64,000 bases of DNA from contig JAWLBX010000007.1 in NCBI GenBank assembly GCA_041687435.1, positions 103,460 to 167,459 of the forward strand, given 5' to 3'. Shown here piece after piece: positions 25,725-34,649 of the stretch (the stretch's first letter is position 1; each line of letters starts with the position of its first letter). The notes beneath the pieces are model-generated. The model did not search any database. It saw nothing but the letters and a program-made list of their open reading frames with translations, and had not been told where the DNA came from. Made by a program: the position numbers and the translations under genes. The stretch is from JACKII01 sp041687435. Lineage in GTDB: Bacteria; Pseudomonadota; Alphaproteobacteria; Bin95.

Positions 25725-26549
25725 TCAGCCCACGCCGGCCTCTCGCGCGCGGTTAATGAGGTATTCGCGTCCTGTCAGCATGTCCTCCAGACCGCCCCAG
25801 CCGCACATGTAATGACCCTGGAAGCCCACGCTCTCTATCCGCCGGAACATATCGACGAAATCCACGGTGCCGGTGCCGGGGTGCATGTGCAATTCGTATT
25901 GGCCGTTATTGTCGGCGATACGCACCTCGGCACAGCGGCTCATGTCCATGGCATCGATCCAGCCGCCGATGCCATCGGCATCATAGTGGGCATGGTTGAT
26001 GGTGAACGCCCATTGCAGATTGGGCGAGGGAATCGCCTCGAACCATGCCAGCGCGTCCGCCAGCGTATCCGGCATGTAGTGCACCTCCGCCCGCCCCGGC
26101 TCCCCATTCAGGTTTTCGAGCAGCAGCAGCACGCCCTGCTCCTCGGCATGCCCGGCAGCCCGTTTGAGGCGGTCGATGCTCGCCTGCCGGCGCAGGCCGT
26201 AGTCGTCCGTAAAGTGGTAGCCGCCATGGACGACAACCCATTCCGCCGCCATCGCCTTCGCCAGATCGATATAGGCCCGGAGATAGGCGTCCGCCGCATC
26301 CCGCAGGAAAGGCGAGACCTCCGCCACGTTGACGGCGCTGAGCGTGTGCAGGCCCAAATGCAGGCCATCGCGTGCGCATCCCTTGCGGATTGTCGCACAC
26401 GTAGCGGCGTCGAAGCGCTCCAGCGCGTTCGGGGCGATGTCGCACTGGATGTCGAAATAGCGGACATCGTTGGCAGCGGCCCAGGCAACCGCCTGCTCCG
26501 CCGGCAGCTTGCGGCCAATGTCGATGCCGATACGGTCGCGGAATCCCAT
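25725..26549 (-). CDS. sugar phosphate isomerase/epimerase family protein (AP-endonuclease-2-like TIM barrel)
   Basis: A 274-residue protein with the divalent-metal TIM-barrel pattern: HGGYHF, LLLENLNG (metal-binding Glu), INHAHYD and a closing EVRIADNNG with HMHPGTGTVDF. The ATG at 26549 follows GGAAGG; the frame's upstream ATG at 26582 is unsupported. Family members isomerise sugars or act on related polyols such as inosose. It lies 116 bases before the LLM gene on the same strand and is divergent from the DszA-type oxidoreductase. Confidence 0.86.
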   Translation of the reverse strand: MGFRDRIGIDIGRKLPAEQAVAWAAANDVRYFDIQCDIAPNALERFDAATCATIRKGCARDGLHLGLHTLSAVNVAEVSPFLRDAADAYLRAYIDLAKAMAAEWVVVHGGYHFTDDYGLRRQASIDRLKRAAGHAEEQGVLLLLENLNGEPGRAEVHYMPDTLADALAWFEAIPSPNLQWAFTINHAHYDADGIGGWIDAMDMSRCAEVRIADNNGQYELHMHPGTGTVDFVDMFRRIESVGFQGHYMCGWGGLEDMLTGREYLINRAREAGVG

Positions 26550-26702
26550 GACATGCCTTCCATGGTGCCTGTTACAGGGCAATTTTGCCTAAAGCGCCGC
26601 TACAGTCCACTCGTCCCGTCGGATAGGGGTTCACCGATGGCCGCTTAGCCCCTTTACTACCCTTTAATTCCCCTGCCCCTGGATCAAGGCAACAAACCCG
26701 TC

Positions 26703-28064
26703 ATGCCCCGCGAACTGCTCATTAACGCCTTTCACATGAACTGCATCGGCCACCAGTCGCCCGGCCTCTGGACGCATCCGCGCGATACCTCCCGCCAGTA
26801 CAACACGCTGTCCTATTGGACCGATTTGGCGAAAACGCTGGAGCGCGGGCTGATCGACGGGATATTTCTGGCGGATGTTCTGGGCGTCTATGACGTCTAC
26901 GCCGGCACGCCCGATGCAGCCCTGCGCGCCGCCATTCAGGTGCCGGTGAACGACCCAAGCCTGCTGATCCCGGCGATGGCGATAGTGACGGAGCATCTGG
27001 GATTTGGCGTCACCTGCACCCTCAGCTTCGAGCCGCCCTACACCTTTGCCCGCCGCATGACGACGCTGGACCACCTGACCGGCGGGCGGATCGGCTGGAA
27101 TGTCGTTACCGGCTACCTGAACAGCGCGGCGCAGGGCATGGGCCAGGCGCAGCAGACCTCCCACGACCTGCGCTATGAGATGGCCGAAGATTACATGCAG
27201 GTGGTCTACAAGCTGTGGGAAGGCAGTTGGGAGGATGGCGCGGTGCTGGCCGACAAGGCCGCCGGTGTCTTCGCCGATCCGGCCAAGGTCCACCGCATGC
27301 GCCACGACGGCCCCTACTACCAACTCGACTCGATCCATATCAGCGAGCCTTCGCCGCAGCGCACGCCGGTGCTCTATCAGGCCGGCGCGTCGCCGAAAGG
27401 GCGGGAATTCGCGGCGGCCCATGCGGAATGTCTGTTCATCGCTGGCCCGTCGCAAAAGACGATCAAGAGCTACGTGGCCGACATGCGCCAGCGCGCCGTT
27501 GCGGCCGGCCGAACTGCGGACGACCTCAAAATCTTCTCACTTGCAACGCCAGTCGTTGGCGAAACGCACGCAGAGGCGGAGGAGAAGCTGGCCGAATACC
27601 GGCGCCACGTCAGTTCCGAGGGTGCGCTGGCGCTGCTGTCCGGCTGGCTGGGTGTCGATCTGTCGGAACTGAGCCCTGACGACACCCTTGGCGACGTCAA
27701 GACGGAGGCAATCCAGTCGGCCATGGACAGCCTGACCAAAGGTGGGGCGGAGCGGACCTGGACCGTGCGGCAACTGGCCGAATACGCCGGCATTGGTGGC
27801 CGCAGCCCTCTGTTCGTCGGCACCGGCGCAGAGGTGGCAGAGCAGATGATCGCCTGGGCGGACGATACCGGCATCGACGGCTTCAATCTCGCCTACGCGG
27901 TCATGCCGGAAACATTCGAGGACTTGGTGGACAAAGTCGTGCCCGAATTGCAGGCCCGCGGCCGCTTCAAGACAGCTTACCGCGAGGGTACGTTGCGCGA
28001 GAAACTTTTCGGCCGGCCGCGGCTGGCGGCGAACCATCCGGCGGCATCGGTACGGATCGGCTAA
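26703..28064 (+). CDS. LLM class flavin-dependent monooxygenase, NtaA/SnaA/DszA family
   Basis: A 453-residue protein of the two-component FMN monooxygenase type: FHMNCIGHQSPGLWTHP near the N-terminus, AKTLERGLIDGIFLADVLGVYDVY, RRMTTLDHLTGGRIGWNVVTG, and FNLAYAVMPETFEDLVDKVVP near the end. Relatives attack nitrilotriacetate, dibenzothiophene sulfone and alkanesulfonate-like compounds, needing a flavin reductase encoded elsewhere. The ATG at 26703 has only a weak ribosome site (AAGG). Its stop lies 6 bases from the CoA-transferase stop on the other strand. Substrate unknown. Confidence 0.9.
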   Translation: MPRELLINAFHMNCIGHQSPGLWTHPRDTSRQYNTLSYWTDLAKTLERGLIDGIFLADVLGVYDVYAGTPDAALRAAIQVPVNDPSLLIPAMAIVTEHLGFGVTCTLSFEPPYTFARRMTTLDHLTGGRIGWNVVTGYLNSAAQGMGQAQQTSHDLRYEMAEDYMQVVYKLWEGSWEDGAVLADKAAGVFADPAKVHRMRHDGPYYQLDSIHISEPSPQRTPVLYQAGASPKGREFAAAHAECLFIAGPSQKTIKSYVADMRQRAVAAGRTADDLKIFSLATPVVGETHAEAEEKLAEYRRHVSSEGALALLSGWLGVDLSELSPDDTLGDVKTEAIQSAMDSLTKGGAERTWTVRQLAEYAGIGGRSPLFVGTGAEVAEQMIAWADDTGIDGFNLAYAVMPETFEDLVDKVVPELQARGRFKTAYREGTLREKLFGRPRLAANHPAASVRIG

Positions 28065-28070
28065 GGCCTC

Positions 28071-29264
28071 TCAGACCGCACCTTTCGTCCGAAGCGCCGC
28101 CACATCCAGGCCCAATGCCCCCAAAACCTCATCCGTGTGCTGGCCAAGACGGGGCGGTGAGTGGCGGGGTGGCACGGTCTTGCCATTCGCCTTGAAGCCG
28201 AGACTTGGCAGCGCGACTTCCCGCGCGAGGCCGTCGAGGGCCAGCGGTTGCATCAGTCCGCGGGCGGCGAGTTGCGGCTCGCTCAACACCTCGTCCATTC
28301 GGCGGACGCGGACGCCGGGCACGCGGGCCTCGTCAAGAAAGGCTTCCCACTCGGCCGCAGTGCGGGTGCGGAAGATCGCTGCGAACTCGGCCCGCAGCGT
28401 GGCGGCGTTCTGCTTGCGCGCGGGCGGCGCGGCAAAGCGCGGATCTTCCAGAAAATCCGCCCGGCCGATGGCCCGGCAGAGTGTTTGGAACTGCCGCTCG
28501 TTGTTCGCAGCCAGCATCAGCAGGCCATCCCGGGTTTCGTATGTGCCGGAAGACGGCGAGCCGCTGAATGCTTCGTTCCCGGTTGGTGGCGGTGGGTTAC
28601 CGGTCGCCATGGTAGAGACCGCCAGCGAGGCCATCAGCAGCATGGCGGTATCCAGCATCGCAACATCAACCCGTTGCCCCTGTCCCGTCCGCTCCCGCTC
28701 CAACAGGGCGGAGACCACGGCAAAGGCGCCCATCAGGCCGGTGGCATAATCGACATACGGGCTGCCAACCTTGTTAGGTACCGTCTTCGGCGTTCCGGTG
28801 GTGTGCATGATACCGGCCATGCCCTGAATGATGTGGTCGTAGGCCGGACGATGGCCGATCGGCCCATCCTGGCCATAGGCACTCAGCGAAGCATAGACCA
28901 GTCGGGGGTTCAGGCCTTTCACCTCCTCGTAACCGATGCCAAGGCCATTGGCGGTTCCAGGTTTGAAATTCTCGACAAACACATCGGCGGTCTCGAGAAG
29001 CTGCTTGAGCACCGCGACGCCGTCAGGCTGTTTCAGGTTCAGCGTCACGGATTTCTTGTCGGCGTTCTGAGTCAGAAAGCTGAGAGAGAAACCCGCCGCG
29101 CGCAGTTCGTCGTCATTGCCGCCCGCTCGGGTCCAATCGCCCTGTCCCGGCATCTCGATCTTGATGACCTCCGCGCCCATAAGTGCCAGCTGATAGGTGC
29201 AATAGGGCCCGGCGAGCACCTGGGTCACGTCGATGACGCGCTTGCCGGCAAGGGGCTGAAACAT
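28071..29264 (-). CDS. CaiB/BaiF family CoA transferase
   Basis: A 397-residue class III CoA transferase. PLAGKRVIDVTQVLAGPYC opens the fold, KSVTLNLKQPDG follows, and the catalytic Asp lies in VGSPYVDYATGLMGAF. The ATG at 29264 follows TGGAG; the upstream in-frame codon at 29291 is not needed. These enzymes move CoA between carboxylates; the family includes formyl-CoA and mesaconyl-CoA transferases. It is the last gene of the TctBAC transporter unit, so it probably activates the imported acid. The 91-base gap from tctC shows no terminator. Confidence 0.92.
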   Translation of the reverse strand: MFQPLAGKRVIDVTQVLAGPYCTYQLALMGAEVIKIEMPGQGDWTRAGGNDDELRAAGFSLSFLTQNADKKSVTLNLKQPDGVAVLKQLLETADVFVENFKPGTANGLGIGYEEVKGLNPRLVYASLSAYGQDGPIGHRPAYDHIIQGMAGIMHTTGTPKTVPNKVGSPYVDYATGLMGAFAVVSALLERERTGQGQRVDVAMLDTAMLLMASLAVSTMATGNPPPPTGNEAFSGSPSSGTYETRDGLLMLAANNERQFQTLCRAIGRADFLEDPRFAAPPARKQNAATLRAEFAAIFRTRTAAEWEAFLDEARVPGVRVRRMDEVLSEPQLAARGLMQPLALDGLAREVALPSLGFKANGKTVPPRHSPPRLGQHTDEVLGALGLDVAALRTKGAV

Positions 29265-29354
29265 CAAAAATCTCCACTGGTTTCCTGCCAAGGTCGCACC
29301 GATCCAGAACCGGAAAGGTGCGACCTGGCCAGAGTCGATGCCTGCCTGAATCCG

Positions 29355-30311
29355 TCAGTTCGGTGGCTCATAGCCGGACTTCTTCACCATATCGCCGAGA
29401 GCCTGGTTGGAATTCTGCACGAAGGCGGTAACGTCTTCACGCCCCATATAGCTGATCGGCATCATGATCTTGGCCGAAATGTCTTTCATCTCCGGCTTTT
29501 CCACCGCTTTGGCCACGGCCGAATCCAACTTCTGGATAATCGCAGCATCCGTGCCCTTCGGAAACGCGAGGACGGTCGGCGCGTCGGCGGCCCCCTCGTA
29601 GCCGAGTTCGGTCAGGGTTGGCGCGTCTGGGCTCTGCGCCTGGCGTTTGGTGGTGGTCACGACCAACGGCTTGATCCGATCCGGATAGCGGGAGTGAATG
29701 CCACCGGAATAGGCCGCCATTACCTGCTTGCCCAACAACAGCTGCACAACACCAGCACCGCCCTTGGTTGGAATGTAATTCACTTCCAGCCCCTCTTTTT
29801 CCGCGATCAACTGCATCAGAATGCGGGCATAGGGGCTGAGCGCCGCGTATTTGACACCAGGGTTTTCCTTCGCGTGGGCGACAAATCCGGACATGTCGTC
29901 GAACGGGGCATCGACAGGTGCGACGATGGCGGCTTGGAATTCCGTCACGGTGCAGCAATAGTCGAAGTCATCCCACCTGAAGGCTAGGTTCGGATTCAAA
30001 TGCGGGTTCAGCGTCACACCGGTGACGGCACCGAAAAAGAAGATGTTGCCGTCGGGCTCCTGATTCTTGAGCCACAACAGAGCCGTCGCCTGCCCGCCGC
30101 CGGGCTTGTTGATCACCTTGACCGGCACGCCGAGCTCCTCGCCCAACAGCTTGGCCAGAACCCGGCCCTTGGTATCTGTGCCGCCGCCGGCCTTGTAGCC
30201 GATCAGCATGGTGAGCGGGCCTTCGGGCCATTCCGCTTTCGCCGGCAACGCTGCCAGCGCCACACCGACGGCGGCGACCGCGGCCAAGCTCAGGGATTTG
30301 AGGATACGCAT
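29355..30311 (-). CDS. tripartite tricarboxylate transporter substrate-binding protein (TctC family)
   Basis: A 318-residue binding protein. I take the second ATG (30311), which places AGGGAG about 7 bases away, over the ATG at 30317. The signal peptide ends ALPAKA-EWPEGPL. KAGGGTDTKGRVLAKLL and NKPGGGQATALLWL are the TctC ligand-loop pattern. It binds a carboxylate in the periplasm for the TctAB membrane pair encoded just upstream. The ligand is not predictable, though TctC proteins usually bind citrate-like or other small carboxylates. Confidence 0.92.
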   Translation of the reverse strand: MRILKSLSLAAVAAVGVALAALPAKAEWPEGPLTMLIGYKAGGGTDTKGRVLAKLLGEELGVPVKVINKPGGGQATALLWLKNQEPDGNIFFFGAVTGVTLNPHLNPNLAFRWDDFDYCCTVTEFQAAIVAPVDAPFDDMSGFVAHAKENPGVKYAALSPYARILMQLIAEKEGLEVNYIPTKGGAGVVQLLLGKQVMAAYSGGIHSRYPDRIKPLVVTTTKRQAQSPDAPTLTELGYEGAADAPTVLAFPKGTDAAIIQKLDSAVAKAVEKPEMKDISAKIMMPISYMGREDVTAFVQNSNQALGDMVKKSGYEPPN

Positions 30312-30322
30312 GGGCATTCTCC

Positions 30323-31840
30323 CTATTCTGCGGCCTTATCGGCCGGTTTGGTGGAAACGCTTTTGCGGCGCAGCACGGCGGCCACGCCCAAAATGGTGAG
30401 CACTCCGAAAACAATCGCAACCGGATGCTCAACGATTGACTCCGGAGAGCCTTGCAGCAAGCCGATGCTTTGACGAAGCGCCAGTTCGAACCCGTCACCG
30501 ACCACAAAACCGATCAGGAAGGTGACGAAGCTAAAATCGAACTTCCGGGCGAAAAAGCCAATCACCGCGAAAATCGCCATGATGTAGAGCCCGAACATGC
30601 CGCCGCCCTGCATGTACGCCCCGAGACAACAGAGGAAGACAACCGTCGGCAGCACCAGGCTGGGCGACAGCTTGATGATCCGGGCAAACATGTTCTGGCC
30701 GAAATACCCGATCACCAGCAAAATCAAAGAAGCCACAAGCATGGAAGCGTAGATGCCCTGGATCAGCTCCGCCTGCTCCAGAAACATCAACGGCCCCGGC
30801 GTTACGCCGTGAATGATGAACGCGCCGATCAGAATGGCAGCGATCACGCTGCCGGGAATGCCAAGCGCGAACAATGGCACAAAGCTGGCCGGCACCACCG
30901 CATTGTCCGCGCTTTCCGCTGCTGCAACGCCCTCGATCGCACCATCCCGCTCGAACGAATCCGGGTCATTCGCGGCACGGCGGGCCATGCCGTAGGAGAG
31001 GAAGGAGCCGGTGCTGGCACCCAACCCCGGCAGGATACCGATGAAAATGCCGATACCGGTGCCACGGATGATGGCCCGGGCGGATTTTTTCCAATCCTCC
31101 AGCGTGACGCGCGCATCCGCCGGCTTGCCGGAGCCGCGCAACAGGTCGGCCTGCTCTTCCAGGCTGCGGCGATTGCCAATCTGTACCATCATCTCGCTGA
31201 GCGCCAACATGCCGATGGCAACGGGGATCAGCGGCAGTCCGTCATATAACTCGAAATTGCCAAAGATCAGCCGCTCGGTCGAGGTTTCGATCTCCAGCCC
31301 GACCGTAGAGCACAGTATGCCGAACAGCCCCGCGATCAGCCCTTTGACCAGAGACTTGCCGGATAGTGCCGCAATGAAGGTCAGGGAAAACGCCAGGATC
31401 GTCACCAATTCGATAGGCCCGATTGCCAGCGCGTATTCCGCTAACGTCTGGGCCATCAGGATCAAAGCGCAGGTGGAAACGAAATCACCGATAACGCTGG
31501 CGAACAGACCCATTTTCAGGGCTTTTTGCGCCTTGCCGGCGCGGGCCAGCGGGTAACCCGCCAATGCCGTGGGGGTGGATGACGGCTCACCCGGTGTGTT
31601 CATCAGGATTGCGGAAACGGCACTGCCGGCGGTCGATCCCTTGGAAATTCCGACCAAAAAGGCAATCGCCGCCAATGGCGACAGATAAAAAGTCACCGGT
31701 ATCGCAACCGCCGTCGCCGTCCCCTTTCCCAATCCGGGCAACGCGCCGACCAGGTAACCGATGGCCACGCCAAACGCGATGAAAGCGATGTTGTAGAGCG
31801 TCAGGGCGGCGCCAAAGCCGGAAACAAGAGCATCCATCAT
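30323..31840 (-). CDS. tripartite tricarboxylate transporter permease (TctA family)
   Basis: A 505-residue large membrane subunit with about 11-12 hydrophobic segments. The family signature GALPGLGKGTATAVAIPVTF lies near residue 33, followed by GISKGSTAGSAVSAILMNTPG and a second copy-like GILPGLGASTGSFLSYG. The C-terminus ends in a membrane helix and basic tail. The ATG at 31840 overlaps the tctB stop by 4 bases; the next gene, tctC, begins 11 bases after this stop. Confidence 0.94.
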   Translation of the reverse strand: MMDALVSGFGAALTLYNIAFIAFGVAIGYLVGALPGLGKGTATAVAIPVTFYLSPLAAIAFLVGISKGSTAGSAVSAILMNTPGEPSSTPTALAGYPLARAGKAQKALKMGLFASVIGDFVSTCALILMAQTLAEYALAIGPIELVTILAFSLTFIAALSGKSLVKGLIAGLFGILCSTVGLEIETSTERLIFGNFELYDGLPLIPVAIGMLALSEMMVQIGNRRSLEEQADLLRGSGKPADARVTLEDWKKSARAIIRGTGIGIFIGILPGLGASTGSFLSYGMARRAANDPDSFERDGAIEGVAAAESADNAVVPASFVPLFALGIPGSVIAAILIGAFIIHGVTPGPLMFLEQAELIQGIYASMLVASLILLVIGYFGQNMFARIIKLSPSLVLPTVVFLCCLGAYMQGGGMFGLYIMAIFAVIGFFARKFDFSFVTFLIGFVVGDGFELALRQSIGLLQGSPESIVEHPVAIVFGVLTILGVAAVLRRKSVSTKPADKAAE

Positions 31841-32274
31841 TGGATCGCCGTCCCCAGCACTTCGTAAAACAGCAGGTAGACGGCCAGGACAAGCGTTCCA
31901 GGCAAGGCCAACAACAAATACCAGCGCCGCTCACCCATATACAGCATGGGCGCCAGGCAGACAAAAAAGCCGGCAGCGGCAGGGTGAACATACTCAAATA
32001 GAACAGCCCCCACGATGACGACAATCACGATTGCTACCATCGCCGCCCATTCAGTTCCAGCCGGCACCTCTCCGGCGGGCGCAGTGTTTCGCGCCGCGCG
32101 CACGGTCAGAATTGCGGCCAGAACCGCAATGCCGATCGCGCAGATGTTTGGCAGCAGGTCCGGCGGCACGGCGGCGCCAGTGTTCTGTTCCGTCTGCAAC
32201 GGAATGATCCAGAACAGTAGCGCCAAGCCTATGGCCGTCAGCGAAACGCCGGCGATCAGGTCAGCTTTGGGCAT
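31837..32274 (-). CDS. tripartite tricarboxylate transporter small permease (TctB family)
   Basis: A 145-residue protein with four hydrophobic helices, the usual TctB size. The ATG at 32274 follows AGGTGAGGAT; the longer frame to 32319 has no support. It is the first gene of the B-A-C-CoA-transferase unit. The 96-base gap to the DehI-like gene upstream may hold a promoter, but I see no clear boxes. Confidence 0.88.
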   Translation of the reverse strand: MPKADLIAGVSLTAIGLALLFWIIPLQTEQNTGAAVPPDLLPNICAIGIAVLAAILTVRAARNTAPAGEVPAGTEWAAMVAIVIVVIVGAVLFEYVHPAAAGFFVCLAPMLYMGERRWYLLLALPGTLVLAVYLLFYEVLGTAIQ

Positions 32275-32370
32275 ATCCTCACCTTGGCATAAATTTTTAA
32301 TTGCGTTGATTCTTGGCAACTACCCTAGACGCGGGAATGGCATGCGCCAACCCCAAGGGCGCCGTTCGCG

Positions 32371-33192
32371 TCAGTCCGGCAACGCCTCGCGCAGCAGGCG
32401 GCCGAAGCAGATCATCTGCGGGCTGGTGACCTGGTAGGTCTCGATGGCGGCCAGGATGTGCTCTGCCGGTGCATTGGCAGGCGGTGGCGGCACCGGAGGC
32501 AGTACACTCAGGAATTCCGGGACGGCGGCGGTGATGCGCCGGCGGACGCCATGACATTCGGTGGCGACGACCGCGTCCTCGAACAGCGGCCCCAGTTCGG
32601 TTGCGATATGGGCCATATAGGCTGGCCAATGGGCCAGTTGGCGGTAGAGGCCAGGCACGAAGGTCTCGCCATCCATGTCGGTCGCGAGTTGGAGGAGGAC
32701 CATGCGGACATCCTCCGAAACCGCGTCCAGTCTCAAAGTTGCCGGTGGGTTCGGAAACCTGTGCTGCGGCCGCCATTCCCAGGCCGGCGGCGGGCGCGTG
32801 CCGCTGGTATCCGCGCCGTGCAGCAGCGCGCGGACCGTGCCGCCCATAGCCATGTTGAGCGGCGCCACCGTCTCGAACGAGCGGCAGACGGTGCGGATAG
32901 TTTCCACCGTCTGCTTATCGACGCCCATTATCGACAGCGCTGCGGTCGATAGTTTCGGCAGGGGGCGCAGATCGACCTCCGCTGCCAGCGCCCAGGCGCG
33001 CTCCGGCAGAACGCCACAGGCGAAGGCTGGACGGACGGCGTCCCATGCCCATTCCAGAACCCCCGGCAAAGTTGCCAGATGCCGCTGCAGGGAGGAGACA
33101 TAGGGCACGCCATAGAAGTGCCGGATTTCGGCGTAGATCTCCGCGATCCGGCCCGTCGCCTCCGCTTCCGGGAGTTCCGTGAAGGCGGTCAA
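32371..33192 (-). CDS. DehI-like (halocarboxylic acid dehalogenase fold) protein
   Basis: A 273-residue helical protein. Two halves resemble each other: LQRHLATLPGVLEWAWDAV (about residues 35-53) and LYRQLAHWPAYMAHIATEL (about 182-200), the pseudo-dimer plan of DehI. Asn113 in APLNMAMGG fits the conserved Asn. I do not see an Asp just before the second repeat's YRQLAHWP, where DehI has its catalytic Asp189 by my recollection, so activity is doubtful. The start is TTG at 33192 with GAGGTG 8 bases upstream; it overlaps the amidase stop (TTGA). No in-frame ATG or GTG lies between it and the preceding in-frame stop. Confidence 0.68.
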   Translation of the reverse strand: MTAFTELPEAEATGRIAEIYAEIRHFYGVPYVSSLQRHLATLPGVLEWAWDAVRPAFACGVLPERAWALAAEVDLRPLPKLSTAALSIMGVDKQTVETIRTVCRSFETVAPLNMAMGGTVRALLHGADTSGTRPPPAWEWRPQHRFPNPPATLRLDAVSEDVRMVLLQLATDMDGETFVPGLYRQLAHWPAYMAHIATELGPLFEDAVVATECHGVRRRITAAVPEFLSVLPPVPPPPANAPAEHILAAIETYQVTSPQMICFGRLLREALPD

Positions 33193-34649
33193 AATGGCGG
33201 CACCTCACCCGGCCGCGGGTCGATGGGCAGCAGTTTGTTGAGGCCAGTCATTTCCTCGAACAAAGCCGCCACCGCCAACAAGCCGGCCTCATCCTGCGGT
33301 GGGCCGACGAGTTGCAGACCGATGGGGCGGCCAAAATCATCGAAGCCCGCGGGCACGCTGATCGCCGGACAGGCTGTCAGGGAAATGGCTGAGGTGGTGA
33401 GCGAACCGGCGATATAATTTTCGATCTTCATGCCATCGACCGTATCGACATACCGCAAATTCACGTCGAACGGTGGCACGTTAACGACCGGGCAGGCGAG
33501 AAAATCATAAGTCTCGAAGAAGTCCAGCACCCGGCCATAGAACGTTGCGCGCTCACGGTCGGCCCATGCGAGTTGCTCCGGCGTCTGGCTCAGCCCCTTC
33601 TCCGTGTTCCAGATGATGTCGGCCTTCAGCTGGTCGCGGTGATGCGCCATTTCCTTGTGCCGGTTCACCACAAAAATCTGAGCGCGCAGAATCTGGAACG
33701 CTTCAGCTATGCCGCCGAGCTCGGGATGGGCTTCCTCCACCGTGCAACCGAGTTCCTGCAGGCTGAGCGCGGCCTTCTCCGTTACCTCCCGCACCGCGCG
33801 GGAAACCGGGACTGTGCCGCCATAATCGATGGTGAAGGCAATGCGCTTGCCGGCCATCGCCGCCCGTCCATGCGCTAATGCCGCCATGGTGGTTTCGAAG
33901 AAGCTGCGGGCCGGCGGGTGGATGGTAAGGGGGTCGCGTGGGTCACGCCCGCCAATCGCATCCAAAAACAGCGCCAGATCCGGCACGTCGCGCGCAAGCG
34001 GCCCTTCGACCGACGACGGCGAGAACAGGTTGCCAACGGTCCCGCGCGTAACCCGACCCGGCGACGGGCGTAACCCCACAACCGAGCAAAAGCTGCCGGG
34101 CTTGCGCAGGCTGCCGCCATGGTCGGAGCCATGCGCCAGCCAAATCTCCCCGGTCGCCAGCGCCACGGCCGCGCCGCCGGACGAGCCGCCGCAAGTCAGC
34201 GACGTATTCCACGGGTTGCGGGTCTTGCCGAACACTTCGTTGAAGGTCGAGCCGCCCGCGCCGAACTCCGGCGTGTTCGACTTGGCGAGAACGAGGCCGC
34301 CGTTTGCCTCCAGCCGCTGCACCATGCGGTGCGATTGGGTCGGTACGTGATCGGCATAGATCGGCGAGGCATAGGTGGTGCGCACGCCTTCCACATCCAT
34401 CAGGTCCTTGATCGCTACGGGCAGGCCGGCAAGCCAGCCGCGCCCGCTTTCCGGCCGGATCGGCAAAGCCTTGGCCTTCTCCCGTGCGCGTTCCGGGCAC
34501 AGGGTGGGCAGCGCGTTGACCGCAGGCTCCACCTCCGCAATCCGGGCAAGTGCGGCATCGATCAGTTCGAGCGCGGACACCTCGCCCACTTCCAGAAGCT
34601 GCACGGCCTCGCGGGCGGAAAGTCGGGTCAGCGAAAGATCAGCACTCAT
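33189..34649 (-). CDS. amidase (amidase signature family)
   Basis: A 486-residue hydrolase with a complete Ser-cisSer-Lys triad: Lys81 (PVAIKDLMDV), Ser156 (CGGSSGGAAVALA) and Ser180 (GSDHGGSLRKP). The length is normal for the family. It cleaves a carboxamide to acid plus ammonia. It is translationally coupled on both sides by 4-base overlaps, to the alpha/beta hydrolase upstream and the DehI-like gene downstream. The chain of genes suggests stepwise hydrolysis of an ester or amide. Substrate unknown. Confidence 0.93.
   Translation of the reverse strand: MSADLSLTRLSAREAVQLLEVGEVSALELIDAALARIAEVEPAVNALPTLCPERAREKAKALPIRPESGRGWLAGLPVAIKDLMDVEGVRTTYASPIYADHVPTQSHRMVQRLEANGGLVLAKSNTPEFGAGGSTFNEVFGKTRNPWNTSLTCGGSSGGAAVALATGEIWLAHGSDHGGSLRKPGSFCSVVGLRPSPGRVTRGTVGNLFSPSSVEGPLARDVPDLALFLDAIGGRDPRDPLTIHPPARSFFETTMAALAHGRAAMAGKRIAFTIDYGGTVPVSRAVREVTEKAALSLQELGCTVEEAHPELGGIAEAFQILRAQIFVVNRHKEMAHHRDQLKADIIWNTEKGLSQTPEQLAWADRERATFYGRVLDFFETYDFLACPVVNVPPFDVNLRYVDTVDGMKIENYIAGSLTTSAISLTACPAISVPAGFDDFGRPIGLQLVGPPQDEAGLLAVAALFEEMTGLNKLLPIDPRPGEVPPF

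Noticed and set aside
28161..29987. 608-codon frame opposite the CoA transferase and TctC genes
   Set aside because: Crosses two real genes and their gap; composition is that of an antisense frame.
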